DNA from: PCC-6802 sp943367755
Lineage (GTDB): Bacteria; Cyanobacteriota; Cyanobacteriia; Pseudanabaenales; Pseudanabaenaceae
Direction: 5' to 3'
Assembly (NCBI GenBank): GCA_943367755.1
Contig: CALRKB020000008.1
Coordinates: 62,001-126,000, forward strand
Length of the DNA stretch: 64,000 bases
Positions 7,242-14,545 of this stretch are shown in pieces; the stretch's first letter is position 1; the number at the start of each line of letters is the position of its first letter. The position numbers and the translations under genes were made by a program. The notes below the pieces were generated by a model, which was not told the origin of the DNA, searched no databases, and saw only the letters and a list, made by a program, of their open reading frames with translations.

Positions 7242-9995
7242 ATGACAATACCTACTTCACCTCACAGTTTTAGTTACCAAGTGGGCGGTAGCCTGCCCGT
7301 CGATGCGCCTGCCTACGTGGAGCGGCAAGCAGATCGGGATCTCTACCAACGCCTCAAAGCGGGTGAGTATTGTTTCGTGTTTAATTCGCGGCAGATGGGC
7401 AAGTCGAGTTTGCGGGTACGGGCGATGCAAAAGTTGCAGGAAGAAGGGATCGCCTGTGCGGTAATCGATCCGCAGACGCGGGGCACAACTTTGCGAGAGG
7501 ATCAGTGGTATGCGGGCACGATCAAGCGCTTAATTGGGGATTTGCACCTGGAACAGCAAATCGACTTTGCGAAGTGGTGGAAAGAACTGGATGCCCAATC
7601 GATTTCAGTGGTGGAACGCTTTGCCTATTTCATCGAACAGACGTTACTGCCGAGCATTCCGCAAAATATCGTGCTTTTTGTGGAGGAAATCGACAACCTG
7701 CTCAGTCTCAAATTCGATACGGATGGCTTTTTCATGTTGATTCGCTCTTTTTACGAACAGAGAGCCGAAAAGCCAGAATATAAGCGACTGACATTTGCAT
7801 TTTTGGGGGTGGCGACTCCCTATGACCTGATTCGCAGCAAGCATAGCTCTTCATTTAATATTGGTTGGGCAATAGAAATGAGCGGGTTTGCGCTAGACGA
7901 AGCCGAACCCCTGATGCCAGGTCTGGCGGGTAAATTTAGCGATCCGCAGGCGGTGATGCAAGAGGTGTTGCGGTGGACGGGAGGGCAACCGTTTCTGACG
8001 CAGAAAGTCTTGAGTTTGGTGGCTCAGTTGGAAGCCTCATCTCAGTCACCGCAGGATTTGGTGGAGCAGATCGTCTATGCCAAAATTATTGACAACTGGG
8101 AAGCGCAGGACGTACCGCAACACTTAAAAACGCTGCGCGAGCGCATGTTGCGGCAATCGCACCAAAGCGCGGTTAGATTTCTAGGCATGTACCAGCAGAT
8201 TTTGGTACAAGGTGGCATTGCAGCGGATGACAGTCCTATCCAGATGGAACTATGCTTGACGGGGGTGGTGGTAAAGCGAGATGGAAAGATGCAACTTTAC
8301 AATCGCATTTATACTGAAGTATTTGACCAAAATTGGGTTGAAGGACAATTAGCGAACCTACGTCCTTATGGGGAATCCTTGAAAGCTTGGGTAGAGTCAA
8401 ATTACACAGATAAATCATTCTTGTTGCTTGGACAGGCACTACGTAATGCCCAAACTTGGGCAGAAGACAAAAACCTAACCCCAGATGATTATCGTTTCTT
8501 AGCTGCTAGTCAAGAATTGGAAGCTAAAGAAATTCAAAAGGCTGTAGAGGTAGAAGAAGCGAGAATAGCATCTGAGATAGGAAAACGGACTAACCAGAAG
8601 GTAAAGATTCGTTTGTTGTATCTTTTTGTTTTGGTTCTACTAGCAATCCCAGGATTACGATGGTTGAGGCTCATCCAGCCCTTTGAATGGGGAGCTTTCG
8701 ATCTTTTCTTTCGCCTTGCCCCTGCTGAACCAGTTGATCCTCGCATTGTAATTGTCGGCATTGACGAATCTGATATCAAGAGCCTGAATTATTGGCCGAT
8801 TACCGATACCGTTATGGCAAAGCTGCTTACCAAGCTTAAGCAGCAACAACCTCGGGCAATTGGTTTGGATATTGCCCGAGAAATACCAGTGGAGCCAGGT
8901 CGTAAAGACCTAGATCGGGTATTTAGTAACACACCCAACTTGTTTGGGGTTGCGAAAGTATCTCGCGACCCCAGTGGAAGAATCGATCCCCCACCTATAC
9001 TCAAACGCCTCAACCAAGTGGCAGCAGCCAATCTAGTACTTGATGATGATGCAAAGGTACGGCGTGGTCTATTATCCCTTGAAGAGCCAGATAGGAATGA
9101 ATTATGGCTAGGACTGGGCTTGCAGATGGCGATCAACTATCTCAATGCTGAAAATAACGTTCCGCATCCTGAAGCTATTAATCCTAAACGTTTCGAGTCA
9201 AATGATGGTGGTTACATGGGTGCAGACATGGGCGGCCACCAGATCCTAATTAACTATCGGCGGGGTTTGCAGCCATTTCATACTGTATCGATGATGGATG
9301 TGATGGAGGATCGCATTCCTCGCGACTTGATGCGGGATCGCTTAGTATTCGTTGGTGTGACTACAATTATCCTCCAAGATACGTTCATCACTCCCCTCGA
9401 TGTGGGGACACAAACACCAGGAGTAATGATCCATGCGCATATTGCAAGTCAGTTGATTAGTGGAGCAATGGATGGTCGTCCATTTATCAAGGTATGGCCA
9501 GAATGGGGAAACTACCTATGGGTTTTGATATGGTGTGGTGTTGGCATTACGATAGTTTGGGTGGAGCAATTTGCTGGAAATAGAATTAGTATTAGGCTTT
9601 TCCCATTAAAAATTATTGCTATTCTCCTACTTACTGTTGTCCTGTTTAGTATTGGTTACCTATCATTCCTATCATCTTGGTGGATACCCGTAGCATTACC
9701 TTTTTTTGGAATGTTAGGTTCATTTTTCTGGTTTCAGTCTCTAATTACCCGTTCTCGTGCTGAACTAGCATCGCGTTCAACTGATCTAGCTAGTAAAGCA
9801 AGCCGAGAGTTAGTTGCTGCTCAGCGAGAGTTGGCTACTACTCAAATACAGCAACAGAAATTGAGTCAGGAACTGGCATTAAAAAAAACAGAATCGGAGA
9901 AGTTAACTGAAGAACTACAAGCAGCATTAAAACAGATCGAAGTATTACAGACCAAGCTCTTTGAAAGTCAAAAGGCAGGCAAGGAATTAAGTTAG
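7242..9995 (+). CDS. AAA-like (PF14516) ATPase fused to CHASE2 sensor domain
   Basis: About 917 residues from ATG 7242 (a TTG two codons earlier is also possible). The N-terminal 400 residues form an AAA-like domain with Walker A NSRQMGKSSLRVRA near residue 50 and VLFVEEIDNLLS as Walker B. After a linker and a transmembrane helix (about 465-480), a CHASE2 extracytoplasmic sensor domain follows (WGAFDLFFRLAP to HIASQLISGAMDG), then two to three membrane helices and a C-terminal coiled coil. No output kinase or cyclase is present after CHASE2, which is unusual. The CHASE2 part is strongly similar to that of the gene at 35594, including DDDAKVRRGLLSLE and GGHQILINYRR. Role: probably transmembrane signalling, ligand unknown. 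Confidence 0.82.
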   Translation: MTIPTSPHSFSYQVGGSLPVDAPAYVERQADRDLYQRLKAGEYCFVFNSRQMGKSSLRVRAMQKLQEEGIACAVIDPQTRGTTLREDQWYAGTIKRLIGDLHLEQQIDFAKWWKELDAQSISVVERFAYFIEQTLLPSIPQNIVLFVEEIDNLLSLKFDTDGFFMLIRSFYEQRAEKPEYKRLTFAFLGVATPYDLIRSKHSSSFNIGWAIEMSGFALDEAEPLMPGLAGKFSDPQAVMQEVLRWTGGQPFLTQKVLSLVAQLEASSQSPQDLVEQIVYAKIIDNWEAQDVPQHLKTLRERMLRQSHQSAVRFLGMYQQILVQGGIAADDSPIQMELCLTGVVVKRDGKMQLYNRIYTEVFDQNWVEGQLANLRPYGESLKAWVESNYTDKSFLLLGQALRNAQTWAEDKNLTPDDYRFLAASQELEAKEIQKAVEVEEARIASEIGKRTNQKVKIRLLYLFVLVLLAIPGLRWLRLIQPFEWGAFDLFFRLAPAEPVDPRIVIVGIDESDIKSLNYWPITDTVMAKLLTKLKQQQPRAIGLDIAREIPVEPGRKDLDRVFSNTPNLFGVAKVSRDPSGRIDPPPILKRLNQVAAANLVLDDDAKVRRGLLSLEEPDRNELWLGLGLQMAINYLNAENNVPHPEAINPKRFESNDGGYMGADMGGHQILINYRRGLQPFHTVSMMDVMEDRIPRDLMRDRLVFVGVTTIILQDTFITPLDVGTQTPGVMIHAHIASQLISGAMDGRPFIKVWPEWGNYLWVLIWCGVGITIVWVEQFAGNRISIRLFPLKIIAILLLTVVLFSIGYLSFLSSWWIPVALPFFGMLGSFFWFQSLITRSRAELASRSTDLASKASRELVAAQRELATTQIQQQKLSQELALKKTESEKLTEELQAALKQIEVLQTKLFESQKAGKELS

Positions 9996-9998
9996 AGA

Positions 9999-10148
9999 AT
10001 GAATGTGAAGCGATTATCTTCCTTAGATGATTCGGTAGACAACTTATTAGCAAAAGGTTGCGATTGGTTGCACGATTATCTCTCCACCAATCCCAACGCC
10101 ACCGACGCAGACCGCGAGATGTGCGGCATTGAGGCAAGGAAAAAGTAG
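9999..10148 (+). pseudogene. Remnant of nSTAND/WD40-type gene tail, copy A (49 codons)
   Basis: A short reading frame from ATG 9999 to TAG 10146-10148. The encoded LLAKGCDWLHDYLSTNPN and DADREMCGIEARKK match the C-terminal tail usual in cyanobacterial WD40/nSTAND proteins (GCxWLxDYLxxNPN...DRxLC). No repeat or NTPase domain precedes it, so it looks like a stranded 3' end. A second copy lies at 10948-11046, on the other side of the ParDE pair. Confidence 0.6.
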
Positions 10149-10220
10149 AAAGGGAAAAGGCAAAAGTCGAAAGGGAAAAGTATTGTGGTTGCGCCAGGGA
10201 TTGGAAAGATGCAGCCAGCG
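10050..10220 (+). repeat. 171-bp direct repeat, copy A
   Basis: Bases 10050-10220 are nearly identical to 10948-11118. Both contain CGCGAGATGTGCGGCATTGA, the following purine-rich AAGGAAAA tract and ATTGTGGTTGCGC. The repeat covers the nSTAND-type tail and about 70 bp of the downstream flank, and the two copies bracket the ParDE genes. Confidence 0.85.
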
Positions 10221-10283
10221 ATGCGCTCCACTCGAAGATCGATCGCGAGATACAATTGACATAAAAGATCGCAAAAAACCGCC

Positions 10284-10541
10284 ATGACCATTACCCTCCA
10301 ACCCGAACAAGAGCAATTTATCCAGGCTCAGCTTGCCACTGGACGCTATACCAGTGCCACCGAAGTAATCGCAGAAGCATTGCTCCTCTTAGAAAAACGC
10401 AACCAATATGATCGCTGGGTCGAAGACCTTCGCGTCAAAATTGACATTGCTGCTGCACAACTCGATCGCGGAGAAGGCATCGATGGGGAAACTGCGATCG
10501 CGCAACTCAAGGCAAAGCTTCACAAAACTCGTGAAACTTAA
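10284..10541 (+). CDS. parD: ParD-family antitoxin
   Basis: 85 residues. The N-terminal ribbon-helix-helix is visible: MTITLQPEQEQFIQAQLATG, then RYTSATEVIAEALLLLEKR, the classic ParD/CopG DNA-binding half. The C-terminal part (WVEDLRVKIDIAAAQLDRGE and a short acidic/basic tail) is the toxin-binding segment. Start ATG at 10284. The toxin gene begins 6 nt after the stop, so the pair is an operon; ParD proteins normally repress their own promoter. A decayed relative sharing WVEDLRVKIDIAAAQ lies at 12776. Confidence 0.9.
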   Translation: MTITLQPEQEQFIQAQLATGRYTSATEVIAEALLLLEKRNQYDRWVEDLRVKIDIAAAQLDRGEGIDGETAIAQLKAKLHKTRET

Positions 10542-10547
10542 TTACCC

Positions 10548-10847
10548 ATGCCTCAATACACCATATCTCCCGAAGCCATCCGCGACCTTGAAGAAATCAT
10601 TGACTATTTTACAGAAAGGAATGTTGAAGCAGGCGATCGCTTACTCGATGAATTCAGTAAAAAATGTCGTTATCTGACCCAATTCCCTTTGATTGGTCGC
10701 AGCTACCGTGAAATTCGCTCTTATTTGCGCGGAATTCCCATGCAAAACTACATCATCTTTTACCGCCTCATTAACGATGGAATAGAAATTATGAGGGTGA
10801 TTAGAGGCGATCGCAATCTAGAAGCTATTTTTGAAGATAATCCCTAA
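10548..10847 (+). CDS. parE: ParE-family toxin (RelE/ParE superfamily)
   Basis: 99 residues with the ParE toxin pattern: YTISPEAIRDLEEIIDYFTERN at the N terminus, FPLIGRSYREIRSYLRGIP in the middle and YIIFYRLINDGIEIMRVIRGDRN near the end. Members either poison DNA gyrase (ParE) or cut ribosome-bound mRNA (RelE); the sequence here is closer to ParE. It lies directly after parD. The gene looks intact, which fits continuous neutralisation by ParD. It sits between two 171-bp repeats made of gene debris, so it may have arrived or been rearranged with them. Confidence 0.9.
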   Translation: MPQYTISPEAIRDLEEIIDYFTERNVEAGDRLLDEFSKKCRYLTQFPLIGRSYREIRSYLRGIPMQNYIIFYRLINDGIEIMRVIRGDRNLEAIFEDNP

Positions 10848-10947
10848 CTTTTTTGACAAATATCTCACGCAAGATCCAAAAGAAAAGCCGCATAAAGACC
10901 GTAAAAAAGCGATCGCTTCTGCAAGTTTGGGTTTAGACGATCTAATG

Positions 10948-11118
10948 GCAAAGAGTTGCGAGTGGTTGCACGATTATCTCTCCACCAATCCCAACGCCAC
11001 CGACGCAGACCGCGAGATGTGCGGCATTGAGGCAAGGAAAAGGTAAAAAGGGAAAAGGTAAAAGTCGAAAGGAAAAAGTATTGTGGTTGCGCTAGGGATT
11101 GGGAAGATGCATCCAGCG
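10948..11118 (+). repeat. 171-bp direct repeat, copy B, with remnant nSTAND/WD40-type tail
   Basis: Second copy of the sequence at 10050-10220, starting 898 bp later. It contains a frame ending at TAA 11044-11046 that encodes LDDLMAKSCEWLHDYLSTNP and DADREMCGIEARKR, the same gene tail as copy A. An ATG-initiated reading through it from 10831 overlaps the end of parE and is unlikely to be a real gene. Confidence 0.8.
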
Positions 11119-11129
11119 ACGAGTTCCAC

Positions 11130-11395
11130 GATCGGTGGGTAGAGGATCGATAAATGGCGATCGCGGGATGTGGAATCGATAAATGGCGATCGCAGTATCG
11201 AGGGATCGTTAAATGGCGATCGGCGATCAGTCGATGTGGAATCGATAAATGGCGATCGCGGAATGGGTGGATCGATAAATGGCGATCGGCGATCGGTCGA
11301 TGTGGGATCGATAAATGGCGAACGGCGATCGGTCGATGTGGGATCGATAAACGGCGATCGGCGATCGGTGGGTGGGGTATCGGTAAACGGCATAT
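11130..11395. repeat. Degenerate tandem repeats built on HIP1-like units
   Basis: About eight copies of a unit of roughly 30-36 bp with the core ATCGATAAATGGCGATCG and spacer GCGATCGGTCGATGTG. Copies diverge by point changes (GTTAAATGG, GGTAAACGG) and by length. Several frames are open on both strands only because the unit is repetitive; no protein family is recognisable. With 11396-11653 this fills a 600-bp stretch without a gene. Confidence 0.8.
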
Positions 11396-11402
11396 GGTGT
11401 AA

Positions 11403-11466
11403 GGGTTAAGCATTTGTGAGAAACGCTTGGGTTTGATGTGAAGATTGTCGGACAAATGCTTAACCC
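11403..11466. repeat. REP-like hairpin 1 upstream of the RAYT gene
   Basis: Perfect 15-bp arms: GGGTTAAGCATTTGT at 11403-11417 and ACAAATGCTTAACCC at 11452-11466, with a 34-nt loop. Its twin overlaps the RAYT stop codon at 12214-12276. Together they look like the REP sequences handled by the transposase between them. Confidence 0.75.
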
Positions 11467-11528
11467 CTCCGACACCCCCGATACGCACCCTACACCCCCC
11501 AATACACCACCCCCCAACGCGCGATGCC

Positions 11529-11592
11529 CGATCGCCATCATCCCCCACACGCGATCACCGATCGCCATCATCCCCCACACGCGATCACCACC
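11529..11592. repeat. Two tandem 30-bp repeats
   Basis: The unit GATCGCCATCATCCCCCACA plus CGCGATCACC occurs twice in tandem and begins a third, partial time. It lies in the gene-free stretch before the RAYT gene. No promoter or gene is evident in it. Confidence 0.6.
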
Positions 11593-11653
11593 CGTTATCC
11601 CCACGAGGTAAATGGGTAACATGAATTGATGATGCGCTCCCAAATCCTACCCA

Positions 11654-12220
11654 ATGCCCTACAATCCTAACATCCATCATCGCCGTTCCATTCGCTTGCC
11701 AGGATACGATTACACTCAAGCAGGTGCGTATTTCGTCACGATCTGCACGCATCAAAGGCAACACCTATTCGGCGAAATCATTGACGGACAAATGCACCTA
11801 AATCTATGCGGTCAGGTGGTCGTATCCCGTTGGCAAAATATTCCCCGCCATTTTCCCCGCGTCAAATTGGATGAATTTGTCCTGATGCCCGATCATTTGC
11901 ATGGGATTATTGCGATCGGTGGTGGGGATGGAGAGGAGGGCATAGCATTTCCAGATGGGGAATCGATTAGTTCGCAAGTTCTTGGAGGGAATGCTATGCC
12001 CCTTCGGGGGACGGAAACGGATTCGTTGGGGGCGATCGTGCAAAATTTTAAATCTGTGTCGACGCGCAAAATTAATCAAATTAATCGCTCTGCGGGAACT
12101 CCCGTATGGCACCGCAATTACCACGAACGCATCATTCGTGATGAGACAGCTTTGCATAACATCCGACGATACATCGCCGCGAATCCCTCGAAATGGGAAA
12201 GCGATCGCCGCAAGGGTTAA
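11654..12220 (+). CDS. REP-associated tyrosine transposase (RAYT, Y1_Tnp)
   Basis: 188 residues. The HUH motif is visible as MPDHLHGII (His81, His83), and the N-terminal RRSIRLPGYDYTQAGAYFVT is typical of RAYTs. The C terminus has NYHERIIRDETALHNI and RRYIAANPSKW; Tyr156 or Tyr173 are candidates for the catalytic tyrosine. The family cuts and rejoins single-stranded REP hairpins. Residues about 95-116 are encoded by a third hairpin (11938-12001) and are absent from the usual core, so they look like an in-frame insertion. The stop codon lies inside the downstream REP-like hairpin. The gene is otherwise intact. Confidence 0.88.
   Translation: MPYNPNIHHRRSIRLPGYDYTQAGAYFVTICTHQRQHLFGEIIDGQMHLNLCGQVVVSRWQNIPRHFPRVKLDEFVLMPDHLHGIIAIGGGDGEEGIAFPDGESISSQVLGGNAMPLRGTETDSLGAIVQNFKSVSTRKINQINRSAGTPVWHRNYHERIIRDETALHNIRRYIAANPSKWESDRRKG
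11938..12001. repeat. REP-like hairpin inserted in frame within the RAYT gene
   Basis: Arms GGGCATAGCATTTCC at 11938-11952 and GGGAATGCTATGCCC at 11987-12001 pair with one G:U-type mismatch around a 34-nt loop. Arm length and loop length equal those of the two hairpins flanking the gene, and the core AGCATTT is shared. It adds about 21 codons without breaking the frame. Confidence 0.65.
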
Positions 12221-12276
12221 GCATTTGCCCAATCGTCTCTACGATTTTACAGACATTCACTGCAAATGCTTAACCC
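12214..12276. repeat. REP-like hairpin 2 at the end of the RAYT gene
   Basis: Perfect 15-bp arms GGGTTAAGCATTTGC at 12214-12228 and GCAAATGCTTAACCC at 12262-12276, with a 33-nt loop. The RAYT stop TAA at 12218-12220 is part of the left arm. Further partial units (GCTTAACC, ACTTAACC) follow to about 12303. Confidence 0.75.
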
Positions 12277-12370
12277 CAACGCTTAACCTCAAGACTTAAC
12301 CCCAACCAGCGATCGCACCAAAACCCAACCGATTGTTGTAATCTCGATCTAAACAGATTTCAACGGCGTT

Positions 12371-12718
12371 ATGACACAAATTATCCCCATCGAGCTTGAA
12401 GACGGCACCGTTATCTACATGGAAGCCAATGACGATGGCAAGCAACCAGTCGGTGACCCCAAACGAGGAATAACCCCCACCGAGCCGCAAAAACAAGTCC
12501 CCCAACATTTTCAAGAGATTCAGAAAACCGTGCGCGCCTATACCGCCTATACCCTGGCAGCCTTTAAGAATTTAGCGATCGCGGAGGTTAGCGAAGTCAA
12601 TCTCGAATTTGGGGTTAAAGTCAACGTTACGTCGGGAATTCCTTTTATTGCATCGGGTACCGCTGACTGTAATGTGAAAATTTCTGTTAAATGTACATTT
12701 CCTCAAACCGCTGACTAG
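12371..12718 (+). CDS. Trypco1 (trypsin-co-occurring domain 1, CU044_2847-like) protein
   Basis: 115 residues. Seen: MTQIIPIELEDGTVIYMEAN at the start, a linker rich in Pro/Lys/Gln, a short helix, and a C-terminal strand-rich segment EVNLEFGVKVNVTSGIPF ending in KISVKCTF. This pattern matches the Trypco1 family, known from comparative genomics as a small partner of trypsin-like proteases and nSTAND ATPases in bacterial conflict systems. Here no protease or ATPase is adjacent; only nSTAND-type tail debris lies 1.3 kb upstream, so it may be an orphaned piece. Its biochemical role is unknown. Confidence 0.68.
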   Translation: MTQIIPIELEDGTVIYMEANDDGKQPVGDPKRGITPTEPQKQVPQHFQEIQKTVRAYTAYTLAAFKNLAIAEVSEVNLEFGVKVNVTSGIPFIASGTADCNVKISVKCTFPQTAD

Positions 12719-12775
12719 CAGCGCGATCTCTAGGGGGGAAACATACGATCGCCACGGGCAGTTCTGAATCCCCCT

Positions 12776-12988
12776 ATGATCGCCCTCCAACCCAACCCAA
12801 ACAAGAGCAATTCATCCAAGCGCAACTTCCCTCAGGGCTATACCAACGCCGCAGAAGCATTACACCTTCTGGAGAAATGTAAACATTGCGTTAGCTTGCG
12901 TGGCGGAGCCAATCTCTGGGTCGAAGACCTTCGTGTCAAAATCGACATTGCTGCTGCACAAAGCGATCGCTCTATTATTTATGTGTGA
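12776..12988 (+). pseudogene. Decayed ParD-like antitoxin
   Basis: The frame encodes fragments matching the ParD at 10284: IALQPNPNKSN for the N terminus, GYTNAAEALHLLEK for the helix and WVEDLRVKIDIAAAQSDRS for the C-terminal part. The first helix is scrambled by a frameshift-like stretch. A short insertion encoding HCVSLRGGANL interrupts it (DNA GTTAGCTTGCGTGGCGGAGC). The toxin-binding tail is missing and no toxin gene follows, so it is unlikely to be functional. Confidence 0.65.
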
Positions 12989-13090
12989 GATCTATTGACT
13001 GGCAAGCAACCCGCAATCCTCTGAAGCGATCGCTGTTTAAGGAAGATGAATTGAGATCAAAGGGCGGCCCGTTTCATAACAACAGGTTTT

Positions 13091-13177
13091 AAGGAGGTTA
13101 TCGCAGCTATCATAAAAGGCTACATTAAAGACAAAATCATTTTTTTTACTGACGCACTCAATCTGCAATTCCTATAG
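13091..13177 (+). pseudogene. Possible remnant of a small antitoxin gene
   Basis: A strong Shine-Dalgarno AAGGAGG at 13091-13097 is followed by a frame reading AIIKGYIKDKIIFFTDALNL to TAG 13175-13177. The pattern (A-I-I-K-G-Y-I-K, then a hydrophobic strand, T-D-x-L) resembles the start of short cyanobacterial antitoxins. No ATG, GTG or TTG stands where expected, and the frame stops after 25 codons. It is probably a broken 5' end; the match is by eye only. Confidence 0.35.
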
Positions 13178-13198
13178 ATTCTGGCAGAATTTCCCATT

Positions 13199-13489
13199 AT
13201 GAATGAACTCAAACTCATCTCTCATCATTCCGACTCCCTCAAACCCCTAATTGAAGGCGCGATCGCCGAAGTCTTGCGTTCCACAGAAGCGGGGATCCAG
13301 CGTACCGAGCAACGGCTCCGAGAATTTGAAGACAAATATCACCTGTCCACAGCAGAATTTCTGCACCGCTACGAAAACGACGAATTTCAGGAAACCCTGG
13401 AACTTGATGAGTGGATTGGCGAATCACGAATGCTTCAACGCCTACAGGAAAGAGCAGAAAGACTCAGAGGGATTGAATTTGTTAATTGA
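13199..13489 (+). CDS. Putative antitoxin partner of a TumE-like toxin
   Basis: 96 residues, mostly helical and charged: EGAIAEVLRSTEAGIQRTEQ then a segment STAEFLHRYENDEFQETLE and LDEWIGESRMLQRLQERAERL. No DNA-binding motif is obvious, although the N-terminal half could form a coiled coil. Such small proteins commonly precede DUF6516/TumE genes in cyanobacteria. The stop codon overlaps the probable TTG start of the toxin gene, so translation is coupled. Antitoxin function is inferred from position. Confidence 0.65.
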   Translation: MNELKLISHHSDSLKPLIEGAIAEVLRSTEAGIQRTEQRLREFEDKYHLSTAEFLHRYENDEFQETLELDEWIGESRMLQRLQERAERLRGIEFVN

Positions 13490-13868
13490 AGAGTATTTTC
13501 AACAATTTCAAACGACTATCTCAACCTGTTCAGTAGTCATCTCTTTTACGCTGGACTGCGAAAAGCGCGACATCTATGAAGGATTTATTCGAGCCGAAAT
13601 TAAATTTGCCGACAGCTCAATTTTGCGTATCCGAGAGTTTGTCAGTGTCGAAACAATCATCAGTCGTGATATGTACGCTTATCAGTACATGGATGCCATG
13701 AATACCTTAATTTTTCGTTACGATAACACTCCACATCATAAAAAGCTGAACCTCCCAACCTATCCCCATCACAAACATGACAGCAGTGAAGAAAACGTGA
13801 TCTTGTCCGCTGCCCCAAAACTTTTAGAAGTCCTTCAGGAAATTACTGCCAGAATACAGTCAACCTAA
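13479..13868 (+). CDS. TumE-like toxin (DUF6516)
   Basis: 129 residues if translation starts at TTG 13479, which has AGAGG at 13466-13470 eight bases upstream; a TTG at 13473 is the alternative. The family signature is clear: ILRIREFVSVET, RDMYAYQYMDAMNTLIFRYD, then PHHKKLNLPTYPHHKHDS. This matches DUF6516, which contains TumE, the toxin of a type II system. The start lies inside the end of the upstream gene. The gene is intact. A non-ATG start within the antitoxin gene would keep toxin synthesis low. RNase activity has been suggested for relatives but cannot be seen here. Confidence 0.78.
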   Translation: MLIEEYFQQFQTTISTCSVVISFTLDCEKRDIYEGFIRAEIKFADSSILRIREFVSVETIISRDMYAYQYMDAMNTLIFRYDNTPHHKKLNLPTYPHHKHDSSEENVILSAAPKLLEVLQEITARIQST

Positions 13869-14152
13869 GTAATCCTAGAAAAGAGGTACAACAAGAATTC
13901 CCATCATTATGCCCGAATCGTAATTTTAAAAGGGGAAATGAATGCACATGTGCTGGGGAAATACAATATTTTTTGACCTGCGGACCGAATTTGTACAGCA
14001 CTCCATCCCAGCAATAGAAAGCAAAACAAAAACTGTCTCCAAGAGGGCAGCCGCATAAAAGACCATAAATATTCAGATCTTGTTGTGGTAGATACAATGT
14101 GGGATAGTTGCGATGACAAACCAACAGCTATGACTTTTACACCTACCCATAT

Positions 14153-14422
14153 ATGCACATTCAACTCCAAGACAATTGCGTACTCATCATTGCAGGTACG
14201 ACTATGAAAGTTGTCGAGTTAGTGACATCGCATCTCGTCTACGGTTGGAGTCCAGAAGAACTACATTTTCAGTATCCCCACATTGCCCTGAGCAATATCT
14301 ATTTAGCCCTTGCCTATTACTGGGATCGCAAACAAGAAATCGATGCTGATATGCAGCTTCGTCTAGAATTTGCCGAACAAATGCGCCAGAATGCATCTCC
14401 ATCCATCTCCACTCCAAGCTAA
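14153..14422 (+). CDS. DUF433-domain protein (VapB-type antitoxin-like)
   Basis: 89 residues with the DUF433 pattern: CVLIIAGTTMKVVELVTSHLV, then GWSPEELHFQYPHIALSNIY, a winged-helix-like segment that in other genomes is the DNA-binding part of an antitoxin. The usual partner, a DUF5615 PIN-like toxin, is absent: the next 120 bp are non-coding and alaS follows on the other strand. The gene may be a solitary antitoxin left from a lost pair. The upstream stretch 13869-14152 holds no recognisable gene. Confidence 0.78.
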   Translation: MHIQLQDNCVLIIAGTTMKVVELVTSHLVYGWSPEELHFQYPHIALSNIYLALAYYWDRKQEIDADMQLRLEFAEQMRQNASPSISTPS

Positions 14423-14545
14423 TCTCCAAGCACAACGTCATTGAGCTTTGTAAGCTATGACAATTTCTCTTTACATGGATGAAAACGGGAAAAGTCAGAT
14501 CCTTAATAAATCAACTGATTTTGCTACGTAACTCATCTACTGGAA

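Noticed and set aside
11130..11395. Possible CRISPR array
   Set aside because: Repeat units vary in sequence and length and there are no distinct spacers of uniform size or cas genes; it is a degenerate tandem repeat.
10865..11548. Long minus-strand reading frame over the repeat block
   Set aside because: It is open only because the repeated unit lacks stops; the translation is a repeat of one short phrase with no family match.
13869..14152. Possible small gene between the TumE-like toxin and DUF433
   Set aside because: Only a 12-codon frame starts with ATG near AAAGGGGAAATG; longer frames lack plausible starts and similarity.
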